A stretch of DNA of 64,000 nt. Source: Trichobilharzia szidati (lineage: Eukaryota > Platyhelminthes > Trematoda > Strigeidida > Schistosomatidae). The stretch lies in NCBI GenBank assembly GCA_944472155.2, contig OX235273.1, forward strand, positions 5,119,204 through 5,183,203. The letters run 5' to 3'. A program made the position numbers and the translations under genes. Positions 52,771-63,019 of the stretch are shown piece by piece (within the stretch, counting starts at the first letter, position 1; each line of letters opens with the position of its first letter). Below the pieces are notes generated by a model, which made no database searches, was not told the origin of the DNA, and saw only the letters and a list, made by a program, of their open reading frames with translations.

Positions 52771-52879
52771 CAATATTACAAGCGTTTGTCCTCTTGAGAT
52801 GTAGCCTTTTCGATAAATGTTTAGAATCATGGAAAATTCCCATTGTAACATATAGAAAATCGAGACAAATGATTCAGCG

Positions 52880-53265
52880 ATGAGACTCTTTTTAACGAAT
52901 TTATCATCAAGCTGTACAATCGTATATATATGGTTTTTAAGAAGTCATATCTGGTGAGGGAATTGAAACATAGGTGTGAATGTATAAAATATTAATAGTT
53001 ATAATATGAAATGTAATTAAAACTAAAATGTTTGTGATTATAATCGTAGTTAAATGTCTAGTGACAAAGCAAATTATTGTCATATATAGAATAATTCATA
53101 GGATGGATAGAACTTGAAAAAGGGTGTGCAATTATAAGATTAGTAGACAAACCGAATAAAATAAGAACGTTACGTAATATTGTGTGAAATTTAATAGCAT
53201 AGAATTTAATGTTGTAAAAAAGGAATTGATTTAGAATGACAAGTGGAACAAGTTAAATAATACCG
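52880..53265 (-). repeat. PLE 3' untranslated region (minus)
   Basis: 52880-52930 is the reverse of the CGATTGTACAGCTTGATGAT block. 52980-53260 is an inverted relative of 28160-28420 (for example GTGCAATTATAAGATTAGTA against TATTAATCCTATAATTGTAC). Confidence 0.6.
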
Positions 53266-53424
53266 GGGACAATTAAAAGTGAGAGTAGTAATATTAACAA
53301 TTGACATAATAAGGAAGACACTACAAACTGAATAGACAAAAAATGAAAAAATGAAAAATTGATAGAGCTAAAATATGATTGGGGATTACCATACTGTAGC
53401 ATAGAGGGATTAAGACCATGAAAA

Positions 53425-53880
53425 TCCGTCTTACCTTTCCTGTTCTAGTTTTGACATTGTCGTAGTTGAAGCGATAGTGGCAAGATGAGTACAGGAAGTG
53501 ACCTCTGCGAAATTTATGATGTCGATAGTGATTGGTGCTTTTTGTTGTTGGTTGGTCGCTGACCTTTATCACATCCATCTTCTGCATGCTCACTTGAAGT
53601 CCTCTCTTGGCTGCCTACCTCACCTGCCAACGTATTGATTTTACCTGTAAGTCCTCAAATTAATGTGGCACTGGACATAAATCATCTAAGAATTCCAGTT
53701 TTTCCTGTCGAATTGACGTACTCCTGTCTTCTTGCTCACCACAGCTTGACGTACGAATCGACCTACCATAGAAAGCAGGAAGCCCTGCCTTAATACTATC
53801 TTCAACTCAAAGTATTCGCTGAGTTTTCCAGCGTGAATCGCCTGACAGATGGCAATGTCATACTTAGGTCTTCACTTTTT
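53425..53880 (-). pseudogene. RTE-like LINE fragment, motif B to linker
   Basis: Minus strand from 53880: IAICQAIHAGKLSEYFELKI, VLRQGFLLSMVGRFVRQAV-like motif B region, then DDLCPVPH. FEDLQVKSIRWQVR, then AAKRGLQVSMQKMDVIKVSD and QPTTKSTNHYRHHKFRRGHF form the linker, and the last block is HYRFNYDNVKTRTGKVRR (53480-53425). Decayed but in order. Confidence 0.7.
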
Positions 53881-54395
53881 CATTGTAAAGTCTCAGTCCC
53901 TTTATTAATAACCCTGTTGAGAATAAAAATAACAATCTACGTAAAAATATGTCTGAAATAGTAAGATTAATGCATTTCATAGATTTATCACTGTCTCTAT
54001 AACCTCACGGTGGAAAGCCCTGATTTCTGAATTTGAGTGAGTCAGCTTGAAGCCATCTGAGGTCAGTAAGCTTACTGGTGACTGAAAATTAGGCCTTCCT
54101 AATGAGTTTAGAAACTAATTTCCACATGATTGCCTCCTAACTGACTTCTAACTTTGGATGGCTATGCAAAATTCGGCTATGAGGCATTTCAATAGATTGT
54201 CATGCCAGACAGTAAGCAGTTAAACTGGATATCTACAGTACTTATTGCTCACTTGATTCAAACTTTTAAAAGCCAGTCTAACTAACTAATTTAAGTGAGG
54301 TGATAAGTAAATTTTACGGATTGGTTATGAGTAATGCGTGGTATTTATGCTCCTTATAGGATCCGTTTTACGGTTTGTATGACATGAATATTGGT
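53881..54395. other. Unassigned spacer
   Basis: No motif recognised. Confidence 0.4.
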
Positions 54396-54399
54396 GTCA

Positions 54400-54612
54400 C
54401 ATCAGATCCTCAAACAGAACCAAAATGGCAATTGAGGGGTCAAGTGTCTAAGAGTGACATAGAAAGGATCATGTGAGGAAGAAATAAAAGCATATGGGCA
54501 AACATGTGACCAGCTAATAACAGTGATATCAGAGAAGCTGGTGCAATGGAGATATTTCAATGAACCCCTATGTTTAACCTGAGTTGCGATAAATAAACAG
54601 TAACGATATGGA
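54400..54612 (+). pseudogene. RTE-like LINE 3' terminal fragment
   Basis: ATGTGAGGAAGAAATAAAAG (CEEEIKA), ATGGGCAAACATGTGACCAG (YGQTCDQL) and AGAGAAGCTGGTGCAATGGA (EKLVQWR) align with the last 60 residues of RTE. The tail is CCCCTATGTTTAACCTGAGT then TGCGATAAATAAACAGTAAC. Confidence 0.65.
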
Positions 54613-54945
54613 TAATCCGCTTAGCTTCCAAAAGAAACTGTGATGTATTTTCACCTTGAATTATGTGATTTTGTAAATTGCAAATTTAATTCCAATCTCA
54701 TCTGTTTTAATAACTTGCTAGTGTTCTACCCAGTCCTAGGCCCGGAAAAAGAGAGAGGATTAGGCATGGAGCCAGCGACCCTACACTTCAAAAGCAATCA
54801 AAATGCTAAAGAAACTTCAAAGCGTAACAGAAATATTAAACACATAAAAATGAAAAAAAAACATATTTTTTCTGGAATCGGAGAGGCGAAATGACACAGT
54901 GGGATAATGAAAGTTAGCTTACAGGAATCCAGTCAACCAGCCAGC
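54613..54945. other. Spacer with an unrecognised open frame
   Basis: 54640-54894 (+) is open for 84 codons, lysine-rich at the end and without a known domain. Probably chance. Confidence 0.35.
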
Positions 54946-54949
54946 AGAT

Positions 54950-55440
54950 ATGTCTTCTCTCGATGAAAACAAGAATAAGAAAGGGGACGTGGGATGTTCA
55001 TACGATGTACGAAGCTGAGAAGGCTACCCAGGTACACAAAGAAGTGAGAAGATATAGTTTTGAAGTGCTGGATGCGGACTGTTAAACTGTAAACTGGCAA
55101 GTCAATGATCAACTCCGATCACCCAAATGACAATCACCAGCACATTAAGGTAGTGGAGCAGCTATCATGATATCAGCAGTAGCAACCAAAGTCCTAAGGC
55201 AGTGGGAACCAATTTCATCCAGGAAGGAAGATTACAGTCATTAAATGCTGCAAACAACTCAGAAGAAGAGAAGGATGGAGATTTCTATAGGTAATTCCAA
55301 GCACTAACGGACATCATCTCGAAATGCAACATCAAATTTCTTATGGGGTAATGAATGCCGACTTAACTGGGACCAGGCAATTGCAGAAAGAGAACTCATC
55401 ATGGGTCGAGAGGCAAATGCGTGAAAACGCCATCCGGTAC
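54950..55440 (+). pseudogene. RTE-like LINE endonuclease domain fragment
   Basis: The only RTE endonuclease in the window: MRTRIRKGTWDVHTMYEAEK, ATQVHKEVRRYSFEVLDADC (54960-55080). By frame changes GAAIMISAVATKVLRQWEPI and a decayed FYR.FQALTDIISKCNIKFL follow, then a shifted NADLTG at the GDLNA catalytic block (55345-55375) and SSWVERQMRENAIRYLN. Apurinic-type endonucleases nick target DNA for RTE insertion. The key acidic and Asn positions are obscured by frameshifts, so it is inactive. Confidence 0.7.
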
Positions 55441-55955
55441 TTAAATTAGGTTGATATGGCTTGCGAGCAGCACAGGTTGTAATTAGTAATTTCCGATTAC
55501 TTATATCAATCGAAATTTTATACCATCATGAACAATGACATAATTCCTTCGGACATCAAGTGGATTCAGGAGCACATCACCACTTCGCTTCGTTCTTTAC
55601 AGCCTTTTCTTAACTGGTGTTTTTTGATATTGACTGGAATGATGAATCTACCAGCCTATCTTCTGAAGTCACTTAGGCAACAACGAGTGATTCGCTTGAT
55701 GATGCTGGCTACTCCCTGGAGCAGAATCAACGTCAGAATAAGCATTAAATTGCCCCCAAGTCATTACTTTCACCAGCTGCTTCCACTGAACATGAGATTA
55801 TACCTCAAAAGATATGACATCATTATATCCAAATCATGCGATACAATTTATCATAATGGATAATCATTTCCGTTCAGTAATTATACACATAATTCGTTCA
55901 TAATCATACAATTCCAGTAGTATCCTTTGTAAATGATTTATTGCGTGACAGTAGG
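55441..55955 (+). other. Unassigned, with a 111-codon open frame
   Basis: 55528-55863 (+) encodes a hydrophobic, tryptophan-containing stretch (WIQEHITTSLRSLQPFLNW) with no domain I recognise. It may continue the RTE copy in altered form or be chance. No splice or promoter evidence. Confidence 0.35.
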
Positions 55956-55956
55956 T

Positions 55957-55983
55957 ATATATATATATATATATACATATATT
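55957..55983 (+). repeat. (TA)n microsatellite
   Basis: About eleven TA units followed by TACATATATTT. Confidence 0.9.
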
Positions 55984-56139
55984 TCATTTCGACCACTGTA
56001 GACAAATACATGTTTATCAGTATTCACAGAAAACAATAAAGAACTGGGTTATTTTTTTCAAGTTGTCTGCGAATTTGTTTCTGCATTTGGAGGATTTCTC
56101 CTCATCCAAACTCTTTTATATATTTAGCCTAGATTGTGG

Positions 56140-56260
56140 AGGTGTTGGTTTGCAGAGAAGAGATCGATTTCAATTTAGAGAACTACTGAAAATATTGGGA
56201 ATGTTGGGCAGATGTTTCGTCGTAACCTGAGACTCATTATTGCTCCTATTCTATCACCCT
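56140..56260 (-). mobile_element. Sm-alpha-like SINE, decayed 3' part
   Basis: GTTGGTTTGCAGAGAAGAGA then CAATTTAGAGAACTACTGAA and GATGTTTCGTCGTAACCTGA resemble the tail and hammerhead-like region of minus copies. Head absent. Confidence 0.5.
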
Positions 56261-56394
56261 AACAATGTAGCAATCGAAAGTGAGTCGTTGTGGGTCTGGA
56301 CGTAGGGAGCCGATCTATGCTTTCTACTGCATAGCTGGCCACGCACAATCACAAAAAGCGCCAAAGATAGCAGAAAGAGGATTTCGATAAAGAA

Positions 56395-56570
56395 AAGAAG
56401 ACGAAATTCGCTGCATAAAATGATACCGTCATGCTATTTCACAGGTTCTCATCAACTGCTGTAGACTACCTGAAATTACAATGGTTATATAGATGATAAT
56501 AACATACTTTAATGTTTCAGTGGTAGTAGAGAAGAAATACCATAGAATTGTCGCATTCAAACTGTAAGTA
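56395..56570 (-). repeat. PLE inverted arm with decayed hammerhead
   Basis: Reverse complement of 58522-58690 with few changes (TATTTCACAGGTTCTCATCA against TGATGAGAACCTGTGAAATA). The hammerhead homologue (56466-56404, minus) has core UUGAUGA instead of CUGAUGA and G at the cleavage position, so it should be inactive. Confidence 0.8.
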
Positions 56571-56639
56571 TTACAATTTTTAGTTTAAGTTTTCAACATC
56601 ATTTTATACGCTTTCAAAGTTCAAAATTCAGTTTTTAAG

Positions 56640-56740
56640 GGAATGAGAGATTAATCACACTCTCTTTCTGTATGCATAAGACTGGTAGGTTTGAATCGTT
56701 TGATTGCGATCGCTTCGGCAAATCGTAGTGAATTTGCTGT
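56640..56740 (-). pseudogene. Penelope-like element C-terminus
   Basis: Minus strand: LRFAEAIAIKRFKPT then LCIQKESVINLSFP by frame change. Located just upstream (on its strand) of the arm at 56395-56570, as at 52605 and 30115. Confidence 0.6.
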
Positions 56741-56744
56741 CTTT

Positions 56745-57009
56745 TTTTATTACAATACACAACAGTTTACCAAACAAGTGGCACTGATATGTTTGTTAAC
56801 AATAATTAGTCAGTGTCAAAAGGTCAATGGGTTGATAATTAAGGAAGAAAATTAATACACACAATTAAAAGGTAGAAATGGATAGAATAAATTAATTTTA
56901 CAAGGATAACATGTAATTAAAGATGAAATGGTCAAAATAAATGAAAATAAAATAATTGGGACAATTATAATTTTTATAGTTTTTAAAAGTTCACGGGGAG
57001 GGGGGCGAC
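56745..57009 (-). repeat. PLE 3' untranslated sequence
   Basis: Shares ACAATAATTAGTCAGTGTCA and the neighbouring ATACACAACA block with 27640-27720. It follows the stop of the PLE at 57010-58500. Confidence 0.55.
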
Positions 57010-58520
57010 GTAGTCCTGCTTATACATTCTTCTAGAGATGGTCACGGTAAGGAAAGTGGCTGTACAAATTTCTTCTGAACACATAGGCTTGGCTTCTTCA
57101 GGTGGATTCCGATTGCTTCAGCTGTCTGTAGAAGACGAACTCGTAGAGCGAAATTAAGATTAGTCGGAATGCGATAAATAATTTTAAATGCAGTATTAAC
57201 GTCAACCTTATGCTCACTATCTACAAGGTGTGCTAAAATAGAGCTACGAATAAATCTTGTTTGTCCATTGCTTAACCATGCTGGATGATGTTCGGAAATA
57301 CGACGATGAACCTGCCTAATTGTAGGCCCAATGTAGCTGGCTCCGCAGCTGCAGTCAAACTGGTAGATATACATAGAAGAGGCGAATTTAGTTAGTTTGT
57401 CCTTATTTCTCGAACATAGAATAGGGATGGTTGTGAAGAGACAACGTACCTCTGCTGCATAGTAAGCTCTTTTAACAGCATTCTTCAGGCGCCGTGTTAT
57501 AATTTCGCTGATGTTGTCACCGAGGAACTGCAATTTTATGAACACTTGTTTCTTCAGAACTGTAGCCATACTGACTCTCCTAGGTGATGAATTCATATTT
57601 TCCTCAATGAATTTATCTGGATAACCATTTTTTCAAAGTAATTCTCTAATAATCTTAAGCTCCTCATAGAGGTAGTCGTCTGAACATATTTACTTAGCTC
57701 TATGAACCAGACACTTTACCAGGCTACGTTTATATTTCAAAGGTACAAAACTCAAATACTGAGTGTACTGACCTGTTGTTGTAGGTTTCCTATACACACT
57801 CCTTCTTAGTGTGCCATCTTCTTTCCTTGCCATGAAGACGTGTAGGAATGAGATACTATCATTATTTTTCTTTCTCTATGGTATAGTTTATTGCTGAATG
57901 TGCATCATTAAACTTGTCAAGGATGTTCATTGCATCATTCTCGTCTTTCATAACCGCAAATGTATCATCCATATATTGACAGTTGAAATCAATGTCATTA
58001 ATTACTCCTTTCAGTGGCCAATTCTCTAATTTAGCGAGGAAAAAATCAGCTTTGATTAGACCAAATGGGGAACCCATAGCTACACCATCAATTTGTCTGT
58101 AATATTCCTTATTGAATAAGAAATGAACATTCACTGTACATCTTAAAATAACGTTATGTTATACCAATTCATTATGCAGAGGCTTTAGGAACTTCACTAG
58201 CCATTTTGCTGTTGCGTGATATGGGGAATTACACATGTCCAACACTGGTCGAAGCGGAAAACCAATTTTAGGCACTTTTGGTAGTCCATATAATCTTGGT
58301 GTAACCGTGCCAGTAAGCTTTAAATATTCATATAAACCGTCTTTCTGTTTTCTAAATGTCTAAATGGGGATTTTTTCTATATTGCTCTCTTTTGTCTATT
58401 TAATATTTTGAAGGACTTAGAAATTTCTACGAAATGTCCACTGTTAACAATATGTTTGGTAATTGCACTCTGAGAATATTTGCTTCCTTTCAGGCACAAG
58501 TTTATTGGATGCGTCAATTT
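57010..58520 (-). pseudogene. Penelope-like element, RT and GIY-YIG (lineage B), best copy
   Basis: From 58400 down: VTPRLYGLPKVPKIGFPLRP and HATAKWLVKFLKP (RT N-terminal motifs), a stop, then 58134-57862: IDGVAMGSPFGLIKADFFLA (motif B) and FNCQYMDDTFAVMK (motif C, YMDD at 57975-57964). SFLHVFMARKEDG and STTGQYTQYLSF-type sequence follow to 57730. After a decayed linker, 57596-57042 is open: KRAYYAAEVRCLFTT, YQFDCSCGASYIGPTIRQVH, RRISEHHPAWLSNGQTRFIR and SILAHLVDSEHKVDVNTAFK, ending KKPSLCVQKKFVQPLSLP. The nuclease is complete and stop-free. Motif A and the N-terminus are missing or broken. Flanked by inverted arms. Confidence 0.88.
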
Positions 58521-58521
58521 T

Positions 58522-58690
58522 ATAGTATTTCTTCTCTACTACCACTTAAACATTAAAGTATGTTATCATCATCTATATAACAATTGTAATTTCAGGTAGT
58601 CTGCAGCTGATGAGAACCTGTGAAATAGAATGTTGATATCATTTTATACTGCAAATTTTGTCCTTGTTTCTTTATCAAAATTTATTAAGC
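58522..58690 (+). repeat. PLE inverted arm
   Basis: Mirror partner of 56395-56570; together they bracket 2 kb of PLE sequence. Contains the hammerhead at 58598-58655. Confidence 0.85.
58598..58655 (+). ncRNA. Hammerhead ribozyme, apparently intact core
   Basis: Helix I UGCAG (58602-58606) pairs with CUGCA (58649-58653), 5 bp. Core CUGAUGA is at 58607-58613, short helix/loop II GAACCUGU at 58614-58621, GAAA at 58622-58625. Helix III UAGAAUG/CAUUUUA (58626-58632 with 58640-58646) has 7 bp including one G-U. U16.1 is at 58647 and cleavable A17 at 58648. Every invariant base of the fold is present. Helix II is weak, closed by a G-U at best. Antisense to the neighbouring PLE, as expected of an inverted arm. 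Confidence 0.75.
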
Positions 58691-59925
58691 GAACCAAATG
58701 CATGAAGTTTTTAAAAATAGGATTATTCACCATGGATCTGTGTGTTCCTGTTGAAAAATAATAGCAACAAGAACTCAAAATTGCTTCAACATTGCTGTCA
58801 GGAAGCCTTGATTACAAAACAATTACTGTAGAAAACAATCAGATGACCAAAATTCAAATGTAAGAATAACATAGAATCAAGTGGATCATTTCCAACAAGG
58901 TGGGATCAAAAGCTCTTTCTACAAGAATCACACACTAACAATTCCTGAAGACCATTGAAGTGTAGAATGACGTTCATTTACTTAGTCAAAATCACATCGT
59001 AAAACAATACATTATCGATTTATCGCTCAACCACAAAGGGGATCATTAAACAGGCGCGAAGACGAATAATGAGGATCAAGCCATCATATGATATCCAGTG
59101 CACTTTTGGACGTAAATCCTTGAGTTTTTCTGCATTCTGCTTTCGCCTATGATATCTCATAGATAATAATAAACGCTATACAAATCTTTTACGGCTAGCG
59201 ATGGGATAACGCCTACAATAAAAAGAACACAATTTGGCCAGCTTCAAATAATCCCTTTGTTTTTATGTACTGAATAGAGTTATTTGTCAACTTGATTTTA
59301 TCTATCTAGCGTAGTTATGGTAATGATTGTCTTTGAAGGATGATACGTCAGATGACAGCTCCACTGATTTCCAATCGCGAAATTAAACAAGGGCAGTAGG
59401 ATGAATGTGGGACAGATGAGTAAAAATATCAAGTCATCCATTTTGCCAATGAGAATCAAATTTCAATGGCGGAAAGTTAGGAATTTTCGATTTTACAAAC
59501 AATGAATGCTAGCGTTTTAGGAAAAAATACCTAAAGAGATTTCTTCCGATAATATCAGTTCAAAGCTTTATGTGTTTGTAAAATATATTCTGTTATTCCA
59601 TTTTGACGTCGCCGTTTGTCGTTTAATTATCATAACCTTTTTTGTGACGTATACCTGTGAAACGCTCCGCTTGCCAAATTAGCCAGTGTATTTGTTCACG
59701 TAAAAAAAAAGGGAATATTCGTGGCCAATATTATTGAACAAACATCATCAATCCAACTAAGCTTGTTTAAATATAATTCGTAGTACAATGGAGCCATTCT
59801 CCTGTATCGTTTCCATCAAATTCTGTGGAGACAGTTAATAGATTGACAGAAGTCCAATTTTTCAGTGTATATTTCAAGCTTCATAATTTTTGATTTCACA
59901 AAGTTTGATGATGGATGCTGATGAG
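58691..59925. other. Unassigned DNA
   Basis: 1.2 kb with no element or gene recognised. Confidence 0.45.
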
Positions 59926-59929
59926 GCAG

Positions 59930-60240
59930 TAGGTGTTAACAAACTCATTAGTTTATATGGTGCCTCTGGGTTAGTGGGCACTGATATAGAGAATGGATCA
60001 AGCATAAAATACCTTGATATAGTTCTATCCTCTCATCTTTCTTGGTCTCCTCATATCCTGTCGATTTCTAGGTAAGTGATTCGTGTAACCTTTCTACATT
60101 GAGAAGTGAAGACAGTTTGGAATTACCCAACCTCTACTTTTACAACTTGTAATTTCAGCATCTTACTTACTACTCTTTATTGCTCCCCACCCCTCTTGGT
60201 CTTTCCTGGGCTACAAAAGAAAGGAATATAGTACACCTTG
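59930..60240 (+). pseudogene. CR1-like LINE fragment, region after RT
   Basis: VNKLISLYGASGLVGTDIEN then GSSIKYLDIVLSSHLSWSPH and ILSISR; by frame change VIRVTFLH and LLTTLYCSPPLLVFPGLQKK. It aligns with 47270-47540 and then breaks off near 60235. Confidence 0.75.
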
Positions 60241-60464
60241 AAAGATTGAATTTTTGTTTTAACGCATTCATTCACTATGGCGCTTCGCCATCTTATTAAA
60301 TATTTTACGGCATGGCTATACACCCGTGGTTCGCACCCTTGTTGAGCCACCAATAAGCGCATTCTTAAATCTCTGGCGGCCTGTTTGATACCTGGGCTAC
60401 CTTTCCGTACATCCACATATTTGCATCTAATACATCATGTTTTAATTTTTAATTTTAACAAAAT
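60241..60464. other. Spacer between two CR1 pieces
   Basis: Contains GGCGCTTCGCC-type short palindrome and a minus frame (60416-60177) with no domain I know. May be the 5' part of the CR1 copy that follows. Confidence 0.35.
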
Positions 60465-61510
60465 ATGATCACAAATCGTATCAAATACAGTAATGAATTC
60501 ATTAAATGTTTTAAACCATATGATTTTCATGCATCTTATAAAACTAAGAGAAAACATAATGGTGGTTGGCAACGTGCTTTCAAGCGGACACCTTTATATC
60601 GCACAACTATTCCTGTTATTGTCAGTTCAAACTGCCGTTCACTTCCCAACAAAATTATGCATCTCCGGTGTCTCTTATCATCTGATACTTATCACAATAC
60701 GGCGATAGTCGCACTACAAGAAACATGGCTCCATGATCTTTATGACGACAACCTGGTTTCTCTAAATGGTTTTACATTGTTTAGACAAGATCGACTATGC
60801 TCTAGAAAACAAAAGAGTTGGAGTTGTTGCAACTTTTATTCATTCTCAGTGGTCAACTTCAAATAATGTATGTTTTTCTTTCTCTAGTGACTTTATTGAT
60901 TGTATTACAGTCAAATGTCATCCGAAACACTTATCCAAGTTTAAATACGTCCTCATCTCAAGCATTTATGTTACTCCTGGCTGTTCCGCCTCGGATCTAT
61001 CTGATTTTGTCAACGAATTCACCGCATTCGCTGTTACACATCTTGAAAACTCTTTATCAGTTGTCACAGGAGATTTCAATACCTGTGACTGTTCTTTTCT
61101 TGAATCATTAAGTCATGTCAACATTGTCAAATTTCCAATTCGACTTGATAAAACTCTGGATCTAGAATTTACTAATGATGCGGAAATATATGAAGCACGC
61201 AAACGTGCTCCCATAATGAACTTTGATCATTGTATTATTCGGAAATTACCCAAGATATATAGCAGATATCACTCTAATATCCTCTCGAATCTCTCCAGAA
61301 AAACACAACAAAGATGTTACACACAAGAAAACGTGCTCAAACTAAGACGTATGTTAAATGACACAAACTAGGAACTTTTCACTGAACACACACTGGATGA
61401 TACTATTTCCAATCTGACTGACTATCTTAAATTCTGCTTTGCTGTATGCTGTCCAAAACAGATACTTTTCAAAAGAATGGACCGTTTCTCATACTACCAA
61501 GCCGGGCAAC
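60465..61510 (+). pseudogene. CR1-like LINE endonuclease domain
   Basis: Two frames with one shift near 60790-60830. First: VIVSSNCRSLPNKIMHLRCL (first catalytic Asn region), TAIVALQETWLHDLYDDN (catalytic Glu in QETWL), LNGFTLFRQDR. Second (60766-61371): GVVATFIHSQWSTSN, FKYVLISSIYVTPGCSASDL, LSVVTGDFNTCDCSFLESLS (GDFN, catalytic Asp and Asn) and MNFDHCIIRKLPK (final Asp-His, usually SDH). It is followed by LTDYLKFCFAVCCPKQI, the CR1 linker, to about 61500. Apurinic-type nuclease nicking the insertion site. One frameshift and the Ser to Phe change at SDH are the main damage; RT is missing. Confidence 0.85.
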
Positions 61511-61804
61511 AGATAAGTTGTGCAGCATTTATATTTATTAAAATTGATATTTAATCTGTGTAAAATCCAACCCTTATCAGGATACACCACCCAGTCTTAA
61601 GCCTTTTACTTTGAGTTCGTTAATCAGTACTTACAACCTAGGTAGAGCACTGCTAAGTGTATTCGGAGGAGATGTAAGTGCGATTAGTTGGGGTCTATCT
61701 TGAGTACAACCAACACTTACAGGACTATGTCATATTACAAAGAGTTAATCATCATTAGGGCAAATGTTATGCCAGTAAATCAGCCAGCTCATTACTATAG
61801 TTGA
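61511..61804. other. Unassigned spacer
   Basis: No motif recognised between the CR1 endonuclease and a CR1 C-terminal remnant. Confidence 0.4.
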
Positions 61805-61995
61805 CAGAACCTGACCTCATGTGAGAAATGGTCTAAATCCATACTATCTGACTATCAACACCCTCTCTGCTCTCAACTCTCCCCTTGTATCACATCAGGT
61901 AGAACCAGAAGTCAACCAAGTATAAAAATCCAACGATGCCTTATTTTGCCCATGATCTATGTGATACAGGAAGTGTTAAACGTGACTGATGTTGT
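61805..61995 (+). pseudogene. CR1-like LINE C-terminal remnant
   Basis: CEKWSKSILSDYQHPLCSQL, SPCITSGRTRSQ, then a deletion and STKYKNPTMPYFAHDLCDTG-type reading and SVKRD. Aligns with 47640-47870 and 40590-40800. Confidence 0.75.
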
Positions 61996-62499
61996 TTTAG
62001 AAAAAATGGGGCAACTTTACACAAAACAAGATAAGTCATGTCGTGATGAAAACAAACAATGAAATGTTTGACAGGGGAAATTATCATTTAACTATCTTTC
62101 GTGTCAAAAGCATCTATCACTTCCAACAATTTAAAAGGTTGTCCAGACATTTGCATTATAATCCTTTTATAATACACTAGCGAAAGGTATCTATTTGCTA
62201 GTTGTTAGAATTGGTTAGTCATTTCAGTTAGTCATCAGGTGGCAATCAAATTCGAGTGTGGGTTTATACTATCACAGTCTTACAGGAGGTTTTTACTGTG
62301 AATGGATGACGTGTGTTGAAATCTCCGAAACGACATCAGATCTATCAAGGTTGAAGATACACCTCGCTGACGACTGATAATAAACATGAACCTCATGTGT
62401 TGGGCTTCTTGTCAGCTGCATCCAATCAACTAATACCTATTCGAAGTAGAATGTGATGGTAACTCGCCTAGTTAGGTGATTAGCTTTCAAACCTGACCT
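61996..62499. other. Unassigned spacer
   Basis: Nothing recognised. Confidence 0.4.
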
Positions 62500-62815
62500 A
62501 TAGAATTCACTATGGATGTTTCACCAATGACACTGGTTGGTGGTCACGCTAAATTGGTAGAAGTAAGAATTCATGGGGTGGCCGTCGAATCTGGTTCCAG
62601 TGGCTGAATGCTATACGGACTTGACTCCTAACCTGAAAGTCCTGTGTTTGAACCCTGTCGGTGAGTGCGTACTGCTGATGAAAAAGTTGGCTGAAGAGTA
62701 CTCCCTTGTTTTCAATGGTTCTCTAACTGATAGCAACCCTTGACCAACTCGTAAAAAAAAAACTAATCCTTAAAAACCAGTTATGGAAAACAAACACAAG
62801 AGACCAGAAATTTGA
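62500..62815 (+). mobile_element. Sm-alpha-like SINE (variant B), long unit
   Basis: Upstream block (ACCAATGACACTGGTTGGTG), head (CCAGTGGCTGAATGCTATAC, 62597-62616), B box (TGTTTGAACCCTG, 62646-62658), GCGTACTGCTGATGAAAAAG (CTGATGA kept at 62673-62679, helix II lost), and the tail GGTTCTCTAACTGATAGCAA then TTGACCAACTCGTAAAAA. Confidence 0.75.
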
Positions 62816-63019
62816 TATTGGTTACCCTAGTCAGTGAACGTGGATGTTTCCTAAGATGTAAGTATATATTACAGAGGGTATATATTTTTAGTTTCATAAC
62901 TTACGAAAGTACGAATTTCCTAGTGGCTTCAAGGTAGATAACGTAACGAACCAAACTCAGTTATAGGATCCTTGAAGAAATTAAGAAATAATCGATGAGA
63001 CAGTAGAATTTAGTGTTTG

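Noticed and set aside
55528..55863. 111-codon plus-strand frame as a host gene
   Set aside because: No domain, splice sites or promoter context; sits beside decayed RTE endonuclease. Kept only as unassigned.
57964..57975. YMDD motif as a sign of an integrated virus
   Set aside because: The surrounding motifs (VAMGSP, linker, GIY-YIG) are those of a Penelope-like element.
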